64,000 bases of DNA. Source: Nitrosomonas sp. Is79A3. GTDB lineage: Bacteria; Pseudomonadota; Gammaproteobacteria; Burkholderiales; Nitrosomonadaceae. Below are positions 11,692 through 23,000 of the stretch, in pieces. Location: assembly GCF_000219585.1 (NCBI RefSeq), contig NC_015731.1, forward strand, positions 2,976,001-3,040,000, in the 5' to 3' direction. The position numbers and the translations under genes are program-made. The first letter of the stretch is position 1. Each line of letters starts with the position of its first letter. The notes beneath the pieces were generated by a model. It saw only the letters and a list, made by a program, of their open reading frames with translations. It had not been told where the DNA came from and did no database searches.

Positions 11692-11748
11692 AATCAAACG
11701 AGCTGCCTACCTCCTGGGTGCGAAACAATAATTACTCAAAAAAATTCA

Positions 11749-12840
11749 ATGGATCCAATCTATAATTTCAGTGCAGGGCCTGCGGTTCTACCCAAAGAGG
11801 TTCTGCAGCAAGCGCGTGATGAAATGCTGGACTGGCATGGCAGTGGCATGTCCGTCATGGAAATGAGCCATCGCGGCAAAGAATTTATGGCCATTGCTGA
11901 AAAAACTGAAAGCGATTTACGCGATCTGGTTGGAATACCGCAAAACTATAAAGTCTTATTTCTGCAAGGCGGCGCTTCCAGCCAGTTTTCCATGGTACCG
12001 ATGAATCTGCTGCGCGGCAAAAACAAAGCGGACTACATCAGTACCGGTCAATGGTCGGCAAAAGCCATCGAAGAAGCCAACCGGTATTGCGCAGTCAATG
12101 TCGCCGCTTCATCAGAGGGTGCCAATTTCACATATATCCCGCCGCAAGATCAATGGCACTTGGATCCGGAGGCAGCCTATGTTCATTACACCAGCAATGA
12201 AACTATCGGTGGTGTCGAGTTTCACTGGATCCCGGAAATCGCTACGGAAAACAATATTCCATTGGTAGCCGATATGTCATCCAATATCCTGTCTCGACCT
12301 TTGGATGTCACACGTTTTGGATTGATCTATGCAGGTGCGCAGAAAAACCTCGGACCGGCCGGGCTGACACTCGTCATTGTGCGCGAGGATTTACTGGGCA
12401 TGCCGATAGCAGGCACCCCAACGCTTTATGATTACCAAATTCATGCTAAAAATGATTCGATGTACAACACACCGCCAACCTATGCCATGTATATTACCGG
12501 ACTGGTATTCGCATGGTTGAAGAAACAAGGCGGTCTGGCGGCAATGGAAAAAATCAATATCACCAAGGCCAATCTGTTATATGACTTACTGGATAACACC
12601 GATTCTTATCATTGTCCGGTGACTCAATCCGATCGCTCGCGTATGAATGTGCCCTTCACGCTCAAAAACCCTGAATTGGATGGCGAGTTCCTCAAGCAAG
12701 CCGAAATCAATGGCTTAATCCAACTGAAGGGACATCGCTCAGTAGGGGGCATGCGTGCTTCAATATATAATGCCATGCCCATAGAAGGTGTGGCAAAATT
12801 GGCAGCGTTTATGAAGGAGTTCGCCAGTCAGCATGCCTGA
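11749..12840 (+). CDS. serC: Phosphoserine aminotransferase
   Basis: A class V PLP aminotransferase that converts 3-phosphohydroxypyruvate to phosphoserine; it often also serves pyridoxine synthesis. The 363-residue protein starts with the typical YNFSAGPAVLP, has the GGASSQF phosphate-binding segment and the PLP lysine in GAQKNLGPAG (Lys199). It starts 57 bp after gyrA and its end overlaps the next gene by 8 bases, which suggests translational coupling with the serA-like dehydrogenase, the preceding step of the pathway. Confidence 0.97.
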   Translation: MDPIYNFSAGPAVLPKEVLQQARDEMLDWHGSGMSVMEMSHRGKEFMAIAEKTESDLRDLVGIPQNYKVLFLQGGASSQFSMVPMNLLRGKNKADYISTGQWSAKAIEEANRYCAVNVAASSEGANFTYIPPQDQWHLDPEAAYVHYTSNETIGGVEFHWIPEIATENNIPLVADMSSNILSRPLDVTRFGLIYAGAQKNLGPAGLTLVIVREDLLGMPIAGTPTLYDYQIHAKNDSMYNTPPTYAMYITGLVFAWLKKQGGLAAMEKINITKANLLYDLLDNTDSYHCPVTQSDRSRMNVPFTLKNPELDGEFLKQAEINGLIQLKGHRSVGGMRASIYNAMPIEGVAKLAAFMKEFASQHA

Positions 12841-14029
12841 ACATCAAGACAGAATCTTTAAGATTCTAACCATTAATCAGATTTCCCCTCTCGGCCTGAA
12901 GCGCTTACCTGCAGATTACTATCAAGTAGGCAGTGATATCGCAGAGCCGGATGCCATTCTGGTGCGCTCGCAAAATTTACTGAATTGGAAAATTCCTGGC
13001 AGTGTCAAAGCAATCGGACGGGCGGGCGCCGGTACCAATAACATTCCTGTGCAGGATATGAATACCCGTGGTGTTCCAGTATTCAACACACCGGGTGCAA
13101 ATGCCAATGCAGTCAAAGAACTGGTTCTGGCAGGCATGTTTCTAGCCGCACGCAATTTGGTTCCCGCCTTGCGGTTTGTAGAAAACATGCAAGGCGATGA
13201 TGCGACGCTAAACAAGCTGGCGGAGAGTGAGAAGAAACGCTTTTCCGGCATCGAATTACCGGGCCGTACATTGGGCATTATTGGTTTGGGTGAAATCGGC
13301 CGGTTAGTGGCCAATGCAGCGATTAAATTAGGAATGAAGGTCATCGGATATGATCCAAAGATTACTGTCGATTCGGCCTGGAGCCTATCCGCAGAAGTAA
13401 AAAAAGCACACAGCATGGGAGACTTGCTCCGCCATAGCGAATTTGTCACCGTGCACATCCCGTTGCTGGATTCCACGCAGCACCTGATTGATGAGAAGCA
13501 TATAAGAATGATGAATCAGAACGTCATTCTGTTAAATTTCTCGCGTGGCGCTATCGTCGATGAAGAGGCTATTTTAGCGGGTATAGCCGCTAACAAAATA
13601 AAATACTATGTCTGTGATTTCCCCAGTGAAAAACTGCAGCACCAAAATGCAGTGATCACCCTGCCGCATCTGGGTGCTTCGACACTGGAAGCGGAAGAAA
13701 ATTGTGCCATCATGGTGGTCAATCAACTCATGGATCATCTGCAAAACGGCAGCATCACGAACACGGTCAATTTTCCTGACATCTTCATGGAGCGAGAATC
13801 CCCTTACCGCGTCGCGGTAGCAAATGCCAATGTCCCCAATATTCTGGGGCAGATCTCCACCAGTATGGCCAAGGCCGGATTGAATATCCATAACATGATC
13901 AACAAATCACGTGGCGAAATGGCTTATACACTGGTTGATGTAGACAGTCCGGTACCGCAGCATGTCGTGGATGAAATTGCCGGGATCACGGGTGTATTAT
14001 TGGCACGCTATCTACCGCTTCCCCGATAA
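12833..14029 (+). CDS. serA: D-3-phosphoglycerate dehydrogenase
   Basis: A D-isomer-specific 2-hydroxyacid dehydrogenase for the first step of serine synthesis. The NAD-binding motif GLGEIG is at residues 151-156, after the substrate-domain segment GRAGAGTNNI. The last 80 or so residues form an ACT-type domain (from about 315), the usual site of serine feedback. The 398-residue length fits the ACT-containing form. The start overlaps serC by 8 bases. Pairing with serC makes phosphoglycerate the most likely substrate. Confidence 0.9.
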   Translation: MPEHQDRIFKILTINQISPLGLKRLPADYYQVGSDIAEPDAILVRSQNLLNWKIPGSVKAIGRAGAGTNNIPVQDMNTRGVPVFNTPGANANAVKELVLAGMFLAARNLVPALRFVENMQGDDATLNKLAESEKKRFSGIELPGRTLGIIGLGEIGRLVANAAIKLGMKVIGYDPKITVDSAWSLSAEVKKAHSMGDLLRHSEFVTVHIPLLDSTQHLIDEKHIRMMNQNVILLNFSRGAIVDEEAILAGIAANKIKYYVCDFPSEKLQHQNAVITLPHLGASTLEAEENCAIMVVNQLMDHLQNGSITNTVNFPDIFMERESPYRVAVANANVPNILGQISTSMAKAGLNIHNMINKSRGEMAYTLVDVDSPVPQHVVDEIAGITGVLLARYLPLPR

Positions 14030-14076
14030 AATCTGAACTTTGATGAATTATCATTAAGCTAAAATCTTCACCACCC

Positions 14077-15147
14077 ATGTCCGAACAACTCAAACAATTA
14101 CGCGATCAGATTGACGCCATTGACGACAAATTACTCCAGCTGGTAAGCAAACGCGCTGGCCTTGCGCAGCAGATTGGTAAGATAAAAAAGAGCGGTATCG
14201 TCTATCGCCCTGAACGTGAAGCGCAAATATTGGCACGTATCCAGAAACAAAATCCCGGCCCCATCAGCAGCACGCATATCAAACAGTTGTTCACTGAAAT
14301 TATGTCGCTGTGCCGCGCATTGGAAAAATCCATGAGCGTGGCTTACCTGGGCCCCAACGGTACCTTTTCTGAAGATGCCGCATTAAAACGTTTTGGCAGC
14401 GCCATCACAACGATAGCCTGTGATTCGATCGACGACGTGTTCCGCAACGTCGAATCGGATAATGCCAATTATGGCGTGGTACCGGTTGAGAATTCTTCCG
14501 AAGGCGCGGTTGGCAGAACCATGGATTTGCTGTTACAAACACCATTAACCATCTGTGGCGAAATTCAGTTGCCCGTACATCAGTTTCTGATGGCACAGCA
14601 AACTGATTTATCACAAATCAGCAAAATCTATTCGCATCCGCAATCGTTGGCGCAGTGCCATCATTGGTTAAAAACCAATTTACCGCACGTCCCTCATTCT
14701 GCATTTATCAATGCCGCCAGCAATGCCGATGCAGCCCGGCTGGCCGCGGCTGACAAGCAAGCAGCAGCGGTGGCAAGCAAAAGAGCGGCAGAGCTATTTG
14801 GACTCAGTATCTGCGCGGAAAACATTGAGGATGATCCGCGAAATACCACACGCTTTCTGGTTATCGGTAAGCAAATTGTGGATGTCTCCGGAAAAGATAA
14901 GACCTCGTTGATCCTATCGACCAATAACCGTTCCGGGGCTATCTATAAATTACTTGAACCGCTGGCGCAGCATGGCGTCAGCATGAGCCGCCTGGAATCA
15001 CGACCATCGCGTACCGGTCTCTGGCAATATGTATTTTTTATTGATATCGAGGGGCACCAACAAGATGAGAATGTAGCAGCAGCATTGACTGAATTACGTG
15101 AAAAAGCGGCTTTCCTGAAAATCCTTGGATCTTATCCGGCCACATAA
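14077..15147 (+). CDS. pheA: Bifunctional chorismate mutase/prephenate dehydratase
   Basis: The P-protein converts chorismate to prephenate and then to phenylpyruvate, leading to phenylalanine. The 356-residue chain has an AroQ-type mutase domain (about residues 1-88), a dehydratase domain opening VAYLGPNGTFSEDAA (from about 89) and a C-terminal ACT domain with the ESRPSR motif that binds phenylalanine for feedback inhibition. Its place next to hisC, aroF and tyrA fits aromatic amino acid synthesis. Confidence 0.96.
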   Translation: MSEQLKQLRDQIDAIDDKLLQLVSKRAGLAQQIGKIKKSGIVYRPEREAQILARIQKQNPGPISSTHIKQLFTEIMSLCRALEKSMSVAYLGPNGTFSEDAALKRFGSAITTIACDSIDDVFRNVESDNANYGVVPVENSSEGAVGRTMDLLLQTPLTICGEIQLPVHQFLMAQQTDLSQISKIYSHPQSLAQCHHWLKTNLPHVPHSAFINAASNADAARLAAADKQAAAVASKRAAELFGLSICAENIEDDPRNTTRFLVIGKQIVDVSGKDKTSLILSTNNRSGAIYKLLEPLAQHGVSMSRLESRPSRTGLWQYVFFIDIEGHQQDENVAAALTELREKAAFLKILGSYPAT

Positions 15148-15231
15148 CTGTTCGTGATTTCCGAATAGTCATCCACTCAAACTTATCAAACTCTTTGTAA
15201 TCTTTTCTCAATCGCTAACAGACTTAATTTT

Positions 15232-16350
15232 ATGAATCTTTGTGACTTTGCTCCGGAATATATCCGCTCCATTCAACCTTATCAACCCGGCAAACCTATC
15301 TCTGAGCTGGCACGGGAACTGGGACTGGACGAGTCGTGTGTCATCAAACTGGCATCCAACGAAAATCCGTTGGGAACCAGTCCGCTCGCACTCGATGCGA
15401 TGATTAATGCATTACATGATGTCGCACTCTATCCGGACGGCAGCGGTTATGAATTAAAAGCCGCATTGTCCAAACGTTATAATGTTGCCCCAGAACAAAT
15501 CATTTTAGGGAATGGTTCCAATGATATCCTGGATCTCGCTGCGCGCGTATTCCTTAAACCGGGCGCTGCTGCGGTGTATTCACAGCATGCTTTCGCGGTT
15601 TATCCACTGGTGGTGCAGATGATCGGCGCTAATGGCATATCGGTGCCTGCTCTGGATTATGGTCATGATTTGCCCGCCATGCTGGATGCCATTACACCTG
15701 AAACACGTATTGTATTTATTGCCAGCCCCAACAACCCTACCGGCACATTATCCAGCGCCGACGATCTACTGCGCTTCATGGAGCGCGTATCCCGCGATGT
15801 ACTGGTCGTTATGGATGAGGCGTACCACGAATATTTGCCCGAGGCCAACAAACCGGACAGTATCAAATGGTTAAAACAATTTTCCAATTTACTGATCACG
15901 CGCACCTTTTCCAAGGTCTATGGCCTCGCCGGGGTGCGTGTCGGGTTTGGATTGACGCATCCGGATGTGGCGAACCTGATGAATCGCGTGCGCCAACCGT
16001 TCAACGTCAGTAGCATTGGTTTGGTGGGTGCGCTGGCCGCGCTACAGGATGCCGAATTTGTACAGAAATCGTACGCCCTGAACCGGGCAGGCATGTTACA
16101 ACTCACCGATGGTTTTCGTAAACTAGGTATTGAACACATTCCTTCGTATGGAAATTTTATCAGTTTCCGCGTGAAAGGCGATGCGACGAACACTCCGAAA
16201 GTCTATCAGAGCCTTCTACAGCAGGGTGTGATCGTGCGCCCTCTGGGTATTTACGAAATGCCTCACCACCTTCGGGTTACGGTTGGATTAGAATCCGAAA
16301 ATAAACGATTTCTGGAATCACTTGAGCATGCAATGGGAGAATTAGCGTGA
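15232..16350 (+). CDS. hisC: Histidinol-phosphate/aromatic aminotransferase
   Basis: A class I/II PLP aminotransferase of the HisC family. The 372-residue protein has the N-terminal [10 protein letters not shown] segment, the ASPNNPTG motif, DEAYHEY and the PLP lysine in [12 protein letters not shown] (Lys228). No other his gene is present, and the gene lies between pheA and tyrA, so it may mainly transaminate aromatic keto acids (phenylpyruvate, hydroxyphenylpyruvate). HisC-family enzymes are known to do both. Its TGA overlaps the GTG of aroF by four bases. Confidence 0.9.
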   Translation: MNLCDFAPEYIRSIQPYQPGKPISELARELGLDESCVIKLASNENPLGTSPLALDAMINALHDVALYPDGSGYELKAALSKRYNVAPEQIILGNGSNDILDLAARVFLKPGAAAVYSQHAFAVYPLVVQMIGANGISVPALDYGHDLPAMLDAITPETRIVFIASPNNPTGTLSSADDLLRFMERVSRDVLVVMDEAYHEYLPEANKPDSIKWLKQFSNLLITRTFSKVYGLAGVRVGFGLTHPDVANLMNRVRQPFNVSSIGLVGALAALQDAEFVQKSYALNRAGMLQLTDGFRKLGIEHIPSYGNFISFRVKGDATNTPKVYQSLLQQGVIVRPLGIYEMPHHLRVTVGLESENKRFLESLEHAMGELA

Positions 16351-17363
16351 TTATCGTCATGAATAAAGATGTTACCGAGGAGCAAATCGGTACAGTTGTG
16401 CAAAAAATCCAAGATTTGGGTCACGAAGTCAATATTTCTCGGGGCACCAATCGTATTGTCATCGGTGCCATCGGCGATGAAAGCAAGCTCGACACGGAAT
16501 TATTTGATTCCATGCCGGGTGTTGAATATTCCATGCACATCGTCAAACAATACAAAATTGTTTCGCGCGAATCCCATAAACAAGACTCGATCATCGATGT
16601 ACGCGGCATCCCGGTCGGCGGCAAACAAATACAGGTAATCGGCGGACCTTGTTCGGTAGAAACACAAGAACAAATGGATCTGGCCGCACAGCAAGTCGCG
16701 GCAGCCGGTTGCCGCCTGATGCGCGGCGGCGCTTTCAAACCCCGCACCAGTCCGTACACTTTCCAAGGTAAAGGCGTCGATGGTCTGGCCATATTCCGTC
16801 AGGCAGCCGACAAATATAACTTGCCGATTGTCACTGAACTGATGGATGTGCGCATGCTTGATACTTTTCTCAAACATGATGTCGATGTGATTCAAATCGG
16901 TACGCGCAACATGCAGAATTTTGACCTGCTGAAAGAGGTCGGTCGCATCAATAAACCGGTTATTCTGAAGCGCGGCCTATCCGCTACCATTTCCGAATGG
17001 CTCATGGCAGCTGAATATATTGCTGCGGGTGGCAATCATAATATTATTTTTTGCGAGCGCGGTATTCGCACGTTTGAAACCGCCTACCGCAATGTCATGG
17101 ATGTCACTTGCGTGCCAGTTCTCAAACGCGAAACCCATCTACCGGTTATCATTGATCCTTCGCATGCCGGCGGTAAAGCCTGGATGGTACCCGCGTTAGC
17201 GCGCGCAGCCATTGCAGCAGGCGCTGACGGCTTGCTGGTAGAAATGCATCCGAATCCGTGCGAAGCGTGGTGCGATGCCGATCAAGCACTCAATCCGCAG
17301 GAATTCAAGGATCTGATGGGATCATTAAGAGGCATCGCAGAAGTCATCGGACGCACCTTATAA
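16347..17363 (+). CDS. aroF: DAHP synthase, AroA type I-beta
   Basis: 3-Deoxy-7-phosphoheptulonate synthase condenses PEP and erythrose 4-phosphate, the entry to the shikimate pathway. The first 70 or so residues form a ferredoxin-like regulatory domain as in the Thermotoga enzyme; the barrel follows with [31 protein letters not shown] and PSHAGG. This is the I-beta class, not the E. coli AroFGH class. The start is a GTG overlapping the hisC stop in GTGA, so the two are probably translationally coupled. Confidence 0.93.
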   Translation: MIIVMNKDVTEEQIGTVVQKIQDLGHEVNISRGTNRIVIGAIGDESKLDTELFDSMPGVEYSMHIVKQYKIVSRESHKQDSIIDVRGIPVGGKQIQVIGGPCSVETQEQMDLAAQQVAAAGCRLMRGGAFKPRTSPYTFQGKGVDGLAIFRQAADKYNLPIVTELMDVRMLDTFLKHDVDVIQIGTRNMQNFDLLKEVGRINKPVILKRGLSATISEWLMAAEYIAAGGNHNIIFCERGIRTFETAYRNVMDVTCVPVLKRETHLPVIIDPSHAGGKAWMVPALARAAIAAGADGLLVEMHPNPCEAWCDADQALNPQEFKDLMGSLRGIAEVIGRTL

Positions 17364-17384
17364 CGCGAAACTCTGGTTAAACTC

Positions 17385-18272
17385 ATGACAAATACCGCGG
17401 CACTCGGCAAACTGGTCATCATCGGTGTCGGCTTGATCGGCGGATCATTTGCCCTAGCACTACGTAAAGCAGGTTTGGTCAAGCATATCGTTGGGATCGG
17501 GCGCAGCCAGCAAAATATGCAATGTGCTGTAGAGTGTGGTGTCATTGATGAAATAGCCGCCGATATGGCTTCTGCTTTGCATCAAGCGGATCTGTTGTTG
17601 CTGGCGATGCCGGTGGGCCAGACCGCCCACATCATGGAGAGAATCGCCCCGCATCTGCAAGCCAACACGATCATCACCGACGCCGGCAGCACCAAGCAGG
17701 ATGTCATCGCCGCAGCACGCCACCATCTCCCGATGCAAAACCGGCATCACTTCGTGCCCGGCCATCCCATCGCCGGTACGGAACAAAGTGGCGCGCAAGC
17801 TGCACAAGCCGATTTGTATCGCAATAAACACGTCATCCTGACTCCGCTGCCGGAAACCAGCATAGATGCTGTCGATCGAATCAGCGAATTATGGCAAGCC
17901 TGCGGCGCGCAAGTCTCATTGATGCCAGCCCATGAGCACGACCAAGTGCTCGCAGCCACCAGCCATTTGCCGCATATCCTGGCATTCGCCATGATGAATC
18001 ACCTTCATCACAGCACCAGCAATCCAGAAAACCTGCTCCGTTTTGCCGGCAGCGGCTTCCGCGACTTCACCCGCATCGCCAGCAGCTCCCCGGAAATGTG
18101 GCGCGACATCTGTTTGGCCAATCGCGACGCACTGCTCAAGCAGATCGATATGTATCAGAATGAATTGAATGCTTTGCAGGAAATTCTAAAAAATAATGAC
18201 GGTGAGGCACTGGAAAAAACTTTTTCTCTGGCGCGGAGTATCAGGGAGAATTGGTTGATGAGCAAGAATTGA
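17385..18272 (+). CDS. tyrA: Prephenate dehydrogenase
   Basis: Oxidatively decarboxylates prephenate (or arogenate) on the way to tyrosine. The 295-residue protein opens with the Rossmann motif GVGLIGGS (residues 14-21) and has the GHPIAGTEQSG segment typical of TyrA, then the helical dimerisation domain. It lacks the chorismate mutase domain of enteric TyrA; that activity is in pheA. It lies 21 bp after aroF and ends the run. A cyclohexadienyl (prephenate/arogenate) specificity cannot be excluded. Confidence 0.93.
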   Translation: MTNTAALGKLVIIGVGLIGGSFALALRKAGLVKHIVGIGRSQQNMQCAVECGVIDEIAADMASALHQADLLLLAMPVGQTAHIMERIAPHLQANTIITDAGSTKQDVIAAARHHLPMQNRHHFVPGHPIAGTEQSGAQAAQADLYRNKHVILTPLPETSIDAVDRISELWQACGAQVSLMPAHEHDQVLAATSHLPHILAFAMMNHLHHSTSNPENLLRFAGSGFRDFTRIASSSPEMWRDICLANRDALLKQIDMYQNELNALQEILKNNDGEALEKTFSLARSIRENWLMSKN

Positions 18273-18299
18273 TGTAGTCTTTACGTTCTAAATAAACAA

Positions 18300-18319
18300 C
18301 CCCGTGGCAAGCCATGGGG
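18300..18319 (+). terminator. Hairpin after tyrA
   Basis: An 8-bp stem (18300-18307 with 18312-18319, one G-T pair) with a 4-base loop lies 28 bases after the tyrA stop. It has no T tract, so it is at best a weak intrinsic terminator; it may instead stabilise the mRNA end or be a short interspersed repeat. Confidence 0.35.
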
Positions 18320-18362
18320 AATCGCATGTTTATAGTTTATCTAAATCTAGCTGGAGGTTTCT

Positions 18363-18575
18363 ATGTGGCCGATTTCTAATCTGAAGAAGAAATACGATGA
18401 CTGGTTAGAAAACCATGACTTTGAAACAGAAATGGCGGGGAAACCACACTTACCTCCGTGGCGTATTGCCTTAAATCCGTTCATCCACTTTTACCTTCTA
18501 CATTGGAAGTGGATCTTGACAACAGCTATTACAGGTGCCAGTGCATACGCTGCCATTCTTCAAATTGCATGCTGA
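18363..18575 (+). CDS. Small membrane protein, unknown function
   Basis: A 70-residue protein with a GGAGG ribosome-binding site 6 bases before the ATG, which argues for a real gene. The first half is charged (KKKYDDWLENHDFETEMAG). One hydrophobic segment near residues 49-68 (WILTTAITGASAYAAILQIA) could span the membrane once. I recognise no family. It sits between tyrA and the double-receiver protein, with its own spacing on both sides. Confidence 0.6.
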   Translation: MWPISNLKKKYDDWLENHDFETEMAGKPHLPPWRIALNPFIHFYLLHWKWILTTAITGASAYAAILQIAC

Positions 18576-18866
18576 TAATTTCTTCTTAATATAAGTAAAT
18601 CAATGAAAGCTACCTTAAGACCAATCGAGTCAGTTTTGATTGCTCTATAAGATTCAAACATCATTTAGATAGGAGCAGAAATATTCCAAATCTTGTATCG
18701 AAACTTAACTTCCAATACTCATAACTTTATATCTTAGAATCATAGGCTAATAGAAATTAGCCATAGTTATGCAGCATCTCTATAAATTTCTGGGTGAATA
18801 ATGTCGTATACATCGCATTATCCGACATCGCTTGCCAGAAAAAAGAATACAGAGGTGCTCAGAATT

Positions 18867-19664
18867 ATGATGCAGACACAAAACAAACTCCGCATCCTCA
18901 TCGTGGACGATTCCATTTCTATTCGCAGTGTTCTGCGCGCGTTACTCAACAACGATGGCTATGAGGTTGTGGGCGAGCTTGGCAGCGGTGTAAAACTTCT
19001 CGCCACTATCGCCAAGCTCAATCCGCATATCATTTGTCTTGATTACAATTTGCCTGATACCGATGGCCTCTCACTTCTGAATAAGATTCAGGCGGCGTAT
19101 CCACACATCGCCGTGGTCATGATCACCGGTAGCAATAATCTCGAGCTAGAGCATATCGCAGCCGAAGCGGGTACTGCCGGTTTTATCTACAAGCCCTTTT
19201 CGCAAGAACAAATAATTAAAGTGCTGCAAAAAGTAGCGCACGCGCAGCGGCTGTTGATGATCGCCGCCAGGAAAAATAATCCTTTCGAGGATAAACCTTA
19301 TCACGCCAGGGCAGTGATTGCCGATGACAGCCTGACACTGCGCCGGTTGCTGACGGCAATTCTGACGCACATGGGAGTTGAAGTGGTCGGCGAAGCGTAT
19401 GATGGCAAGCAAGCCGCCGAACTGGTATCAGAACACAAACCTGACATTGCATGTCTGGATTTCGAAATGCCTGTAATGAACGGTTTAGAAGCTTTGAAAA
19501 TCATACACAATCAAAATGCTGCAACCAAGGTCGTCATGATTACCGCTTTAGCCAGCCGTGAACTATTTATTCGGGCAACAAACGCCGGAGCGAAGGGATA
19601 CATCATCAAACCATTTCATCCGGATAAAGTAACACAAAATATCTCCCGAATACTTGTGGGTTAA
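18867..19664 (+). CDS. Double receiver-domain response regulator
   Basis: Two CheY-like receiver domains in tandem and nothing else. Counted from the ATG at 18867, the first runs from about residue 8 to 125 with DD at 14-15 and phosphoacceptor Asp59 (LDYNLPDTDG); the second from about 146 to 265 with Asp198 (LDFEMPVMNG). Each has the Lys-Pro-Phe end motif. An earlier in-frame ATG at 18801 would add 22 residues; I prefer 18867 because the receiver fold starts right after it and GAGG lies upstream. With no output domain it may act by protein contact or as a phosphate relay, perhaps with the CheB-CheR fusion downstream. Confidence 0.85.
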   Translation: MMQTQNKLRILIVDDSISIRSVLRALLNNDGYEVVGELGSGVKLLATIAKLNPHIICLDYNLPDTDGLSLLNKIQAAYPHIAVVMITGSNNLELEHIAAEAGTAGFIYKPFSQEQIIKVLQKVAHAQRLLMIAARKNNPFEDKPYHARAVIADDSLTLRRLLTAILTHMGVEVVGEAYDGKQAAELVSEHKPDIACLDFEMPVMNGLEALKIIHNQNAATKVVMITALASRELFIRATNAGAKGYIIKPFHPDKVTQNISRILVG

Positions 19665-20095
19665 AATCAGATTTAATTACCAATAGGCGCCTATTTATCC
19701 CAACTTTCAACGCCATTATTCCTCAGTAGTGTCCGGTTAAATTAGTTGTTGAAACGATAGATATATTCCAAATTAGTTCGACTTCCGTTGAGACGGACAG
19801 TGATCAAAAATAGTTGAATAAAATAAGAAAATATCAGAATATTCCTATGGCTTATAACTTTCCAAACAGCTATTATCAAAAGCTATTTGTATATTATGGC
19901 ATTCTAATATCTAGTTAAACTTGAGAGCTATTCACTACCCGGCCTGAACGGGAATGCAAATTTTACCGAATTTCAATTGCATAGCTTCACTTTTGGCCTA
20001 GAACCACATGAATGTGCTCTCTCATCCAACTTTCTGTATGTCAACCACACTAATCCGCCAGTCTGCTAAAAATCATATCAAGGCATTCTTGTTAA
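19665..20095. other. Intergenic region without recognised feature
   Basis: 431 bp of AT-rich sequence between the double-receiver gene and the CheB-CheR fusion. It holds no ORF of note. The stretch from about 19727 (AGTGTCCGGTTAAATT) looks like the end of a degraded insertion sequence, but I could find no partner inverted repeat. It must also hold the promoter of the next gene, which I could not place. Confidence 0.3.
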
Positions 20096-23000
20096 ATGTC
20101 TAAGAAAGAAAAATCAAAATCATCTGAATCGATAAATATTACTAATAATTCAACTAGCGCCGAATATACCCGACATACTAAGAATACTTCTGAAGATACC
20201 CTTCCAGTTGTTGGTATTGCGTCGTCGGCGGGAGGGGTCTCGGCACTAAAGAGTTTTTTTATGCATGCGCCACCCAAAACAGGCATGGCGTTTGTTGTTA
20301 TACAACATCTGGAGTCAACTTTTGAGAGCAAGCTCGTTGAGCTACTGCAACCGGGCACTCAAATGAAAGTTATCCAAGCGGATAACAGGATGGAAATCAA
20401 TTCCAATTGTATTTACGTCATGCCATCCGATCGCGATCTTACAATCAAAGATGGAATTCTGTATCTGGTTAGTCGACCCTCTCAGCACAAACTGCATTTA
20501 CCTGCTGATTTGTTTTTTCAAGCACTCGCAGAAGATAAGGGAGAATCGGCAATCGGCGTTATCCTCTCAGGCATGGGTTCTGATGGCACACTGGGTCTAA
20601 AAGCCATAAAGAAAAATAATGGTTGGACCTTTGTACAAGATCCAATTTCTTGTGAATTTGACAGTATGCCAAGAAACGCCATTGATGCGGGCTATGTAGA
20701 CGATGTTGGTCTGGTTGAAGAACTACCAGGAATGATTATATCCAGATTAAAACACTATCAGCTAAATAAGCCCGATCAGAACGGTTTAGACACCAGTAAA
20801 CATTCAAGTGCTTTAAACAAAATTTTGCATTTGATATATGAGCGAACCGGTCACGAGTTTTCCCAATATAAAAAAAGCACTTTATATCGTCGCATCGAGC
20901 GTCGCGTAAAAGAATGCAAAATTAATAGTATGGCTGCCTATGCGCAGTATCTGCATGAAAATTATCAAGAAGTAGATATTCTATTCAAGGAGCTATTAAT
21001 CAATGTCACATACTTCTTTCGTGACCCCGATGTATGGCAATATTTAGAAGAAGAAGCGCTCCCGCCGTTACTTAGAAAACATCCCAAAGGGACAGTATTA
21101 CGCGCGTGGATTCCTGCCTGTTCTACCGGAGAAGAGGCTTATAGCCTGGCAATACTATTTAAAGAAGCAATTAACCGGACAAAACTGAAAAACGCAGTTT
21201 TGCTACAAATTTTTGCTACTGATTTGGATGCAGAAGCACTTAATAAAGCGCGCAAAGGATTCTATCCGCTCACTATTGCTGAGAATATTTCATCAGCACG
21301 TCTTAAGCGCTTCTTTATCAAAAACAAAAACGGCTATCAAATCAAAGATGAAGTCAGAGAATTGGTAATATTCGCAGAACATAATATTACAAAAGAGGCT
21401 CCCTTTTCTAAACTGGATTTACTTTCATGTCGTAACCTGTTGATTTATCTAAACCGGGAATTACAAGAAAATCTCCTGCCAATGTTTCACTACGCACTGA
21501 ATCCTGAAGGGATTTTGTTGCTTGGAACCGCTGAAACGATAGGCCGATATAATGATTTATTTCATCCAATCGATATTAAATTGCCGATTTACAAACGCAC
21601 TGACAGCAGCTTGCAATCAGTATATTTGCATTTCCCGAATATAAAGGACGCTTATTTAGAAACAATAAGAAATAAGAAAATTTTCTCAAATAAGAATGTC
21701 AAGCTATCGCCATTGTTAGACGAATCCCAATCGGACGATTACACCCCACTGTCTTTACTGATAAATAAAAAGGGGGAGATTGTGTACTCCATCAAGAATT
21801 CCAATATTCACTCCGGCTTAAATGAAAACAGTGCCTTAGAAAATTTATCCGATGTGACTACTCTGGAGTCATTGATGACGGAACTACAAATTTCACGCGA
21901 GGAACTTCATGCCGTCCATGAAGAGATGCAAACATCACAGGAAGAGCTTAGATCGGGCAATGAAGAACTGCGTGCTACTAATGAGGATTTACACCATGCC
22001 AATGAAAATTTACAGCTTACTAACCAAGAATTGGTTGATTTTAAGAAGAAGTTGCTCGATACCAATGAACGATTGAAGTCGACCAATACAGAACTGGTCA
22101 CCTACATTAAGGCAATCGGTGAACTTGCACTGGTATCTGTAGCAGATCGTACAGGTAAAATCACGGAAGCCAATGCAAGATTCTGCGAGATCAGCGAATA
22201 TAGCAAAGAAGAATTAATCGGTCAGAACCACAGCATTCTCAAATCGGGAACGCACTCCAAGGCTTTTTTTGTAGAGCTGTGGAAAACCATTGCAGGCGGG
22301 AACATCTGGCACAAGGAAATATGCAATCGCACAAAGAGTGGCAAACTATACTGGGTAGACTCGGTAATTGTGCCCCTCAAGGATACTGAAGGGCGAGTTG
22401 AACGCTATATATCCATCCGGGTTGATATCAGCAAACGTAAGCAAAAGGAGTTGCAACTCGTGGAGCAGCTCAAAGAAAAAAGCTGCCTCTATGCAATTCA
22501 CCGTGATATGGTGCTAGAAACTTCGTTACAAAAACTGTGTAGCCAGATTATTAAGCACCTGACGTTAGCAATGCGCTTTCCGGAAATCGCTGTTTGCAGC
22601 ATCAAATTGTTCCAAGAATTTTTTACCTCTGATAATTATCAGAGTGATCTTTCAAACTATATCTCCACAAAAATCAAAGTGAGCGGAAATGTCTGCGGTC
22701 GATTAAGCGTTTTCTACACCGAAGACAAACCTTTCATTTTGCCTGATGAACAAAATCTCATCAATTTCATCGCTGAAGATCTGGGCATATGGTTTGAACG
22801 TAGAAATCATGAGCAACATATCAATCACATGGCGAGTCATGATGTATTAACCGGTTTGCCCAACCGGCTTTTACTTCAGGACCGGATCACCAAAGCATTG
22901 GAATTTAATCAACGTCATCATGGCATGATCGCTGTTTTATTCATTGATCTGGATAATTTTAAAAATATCAATGATACATTTGGCCATAATTTGGGAGATC

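Noticed and set aside
19727..19800. Possible insertion-sequence scar beginning AGTGTCCGGTTAAATT
   Set aside because: No inverted partner, target duplication or transposase fragment found; too weak for a mobile-element call.
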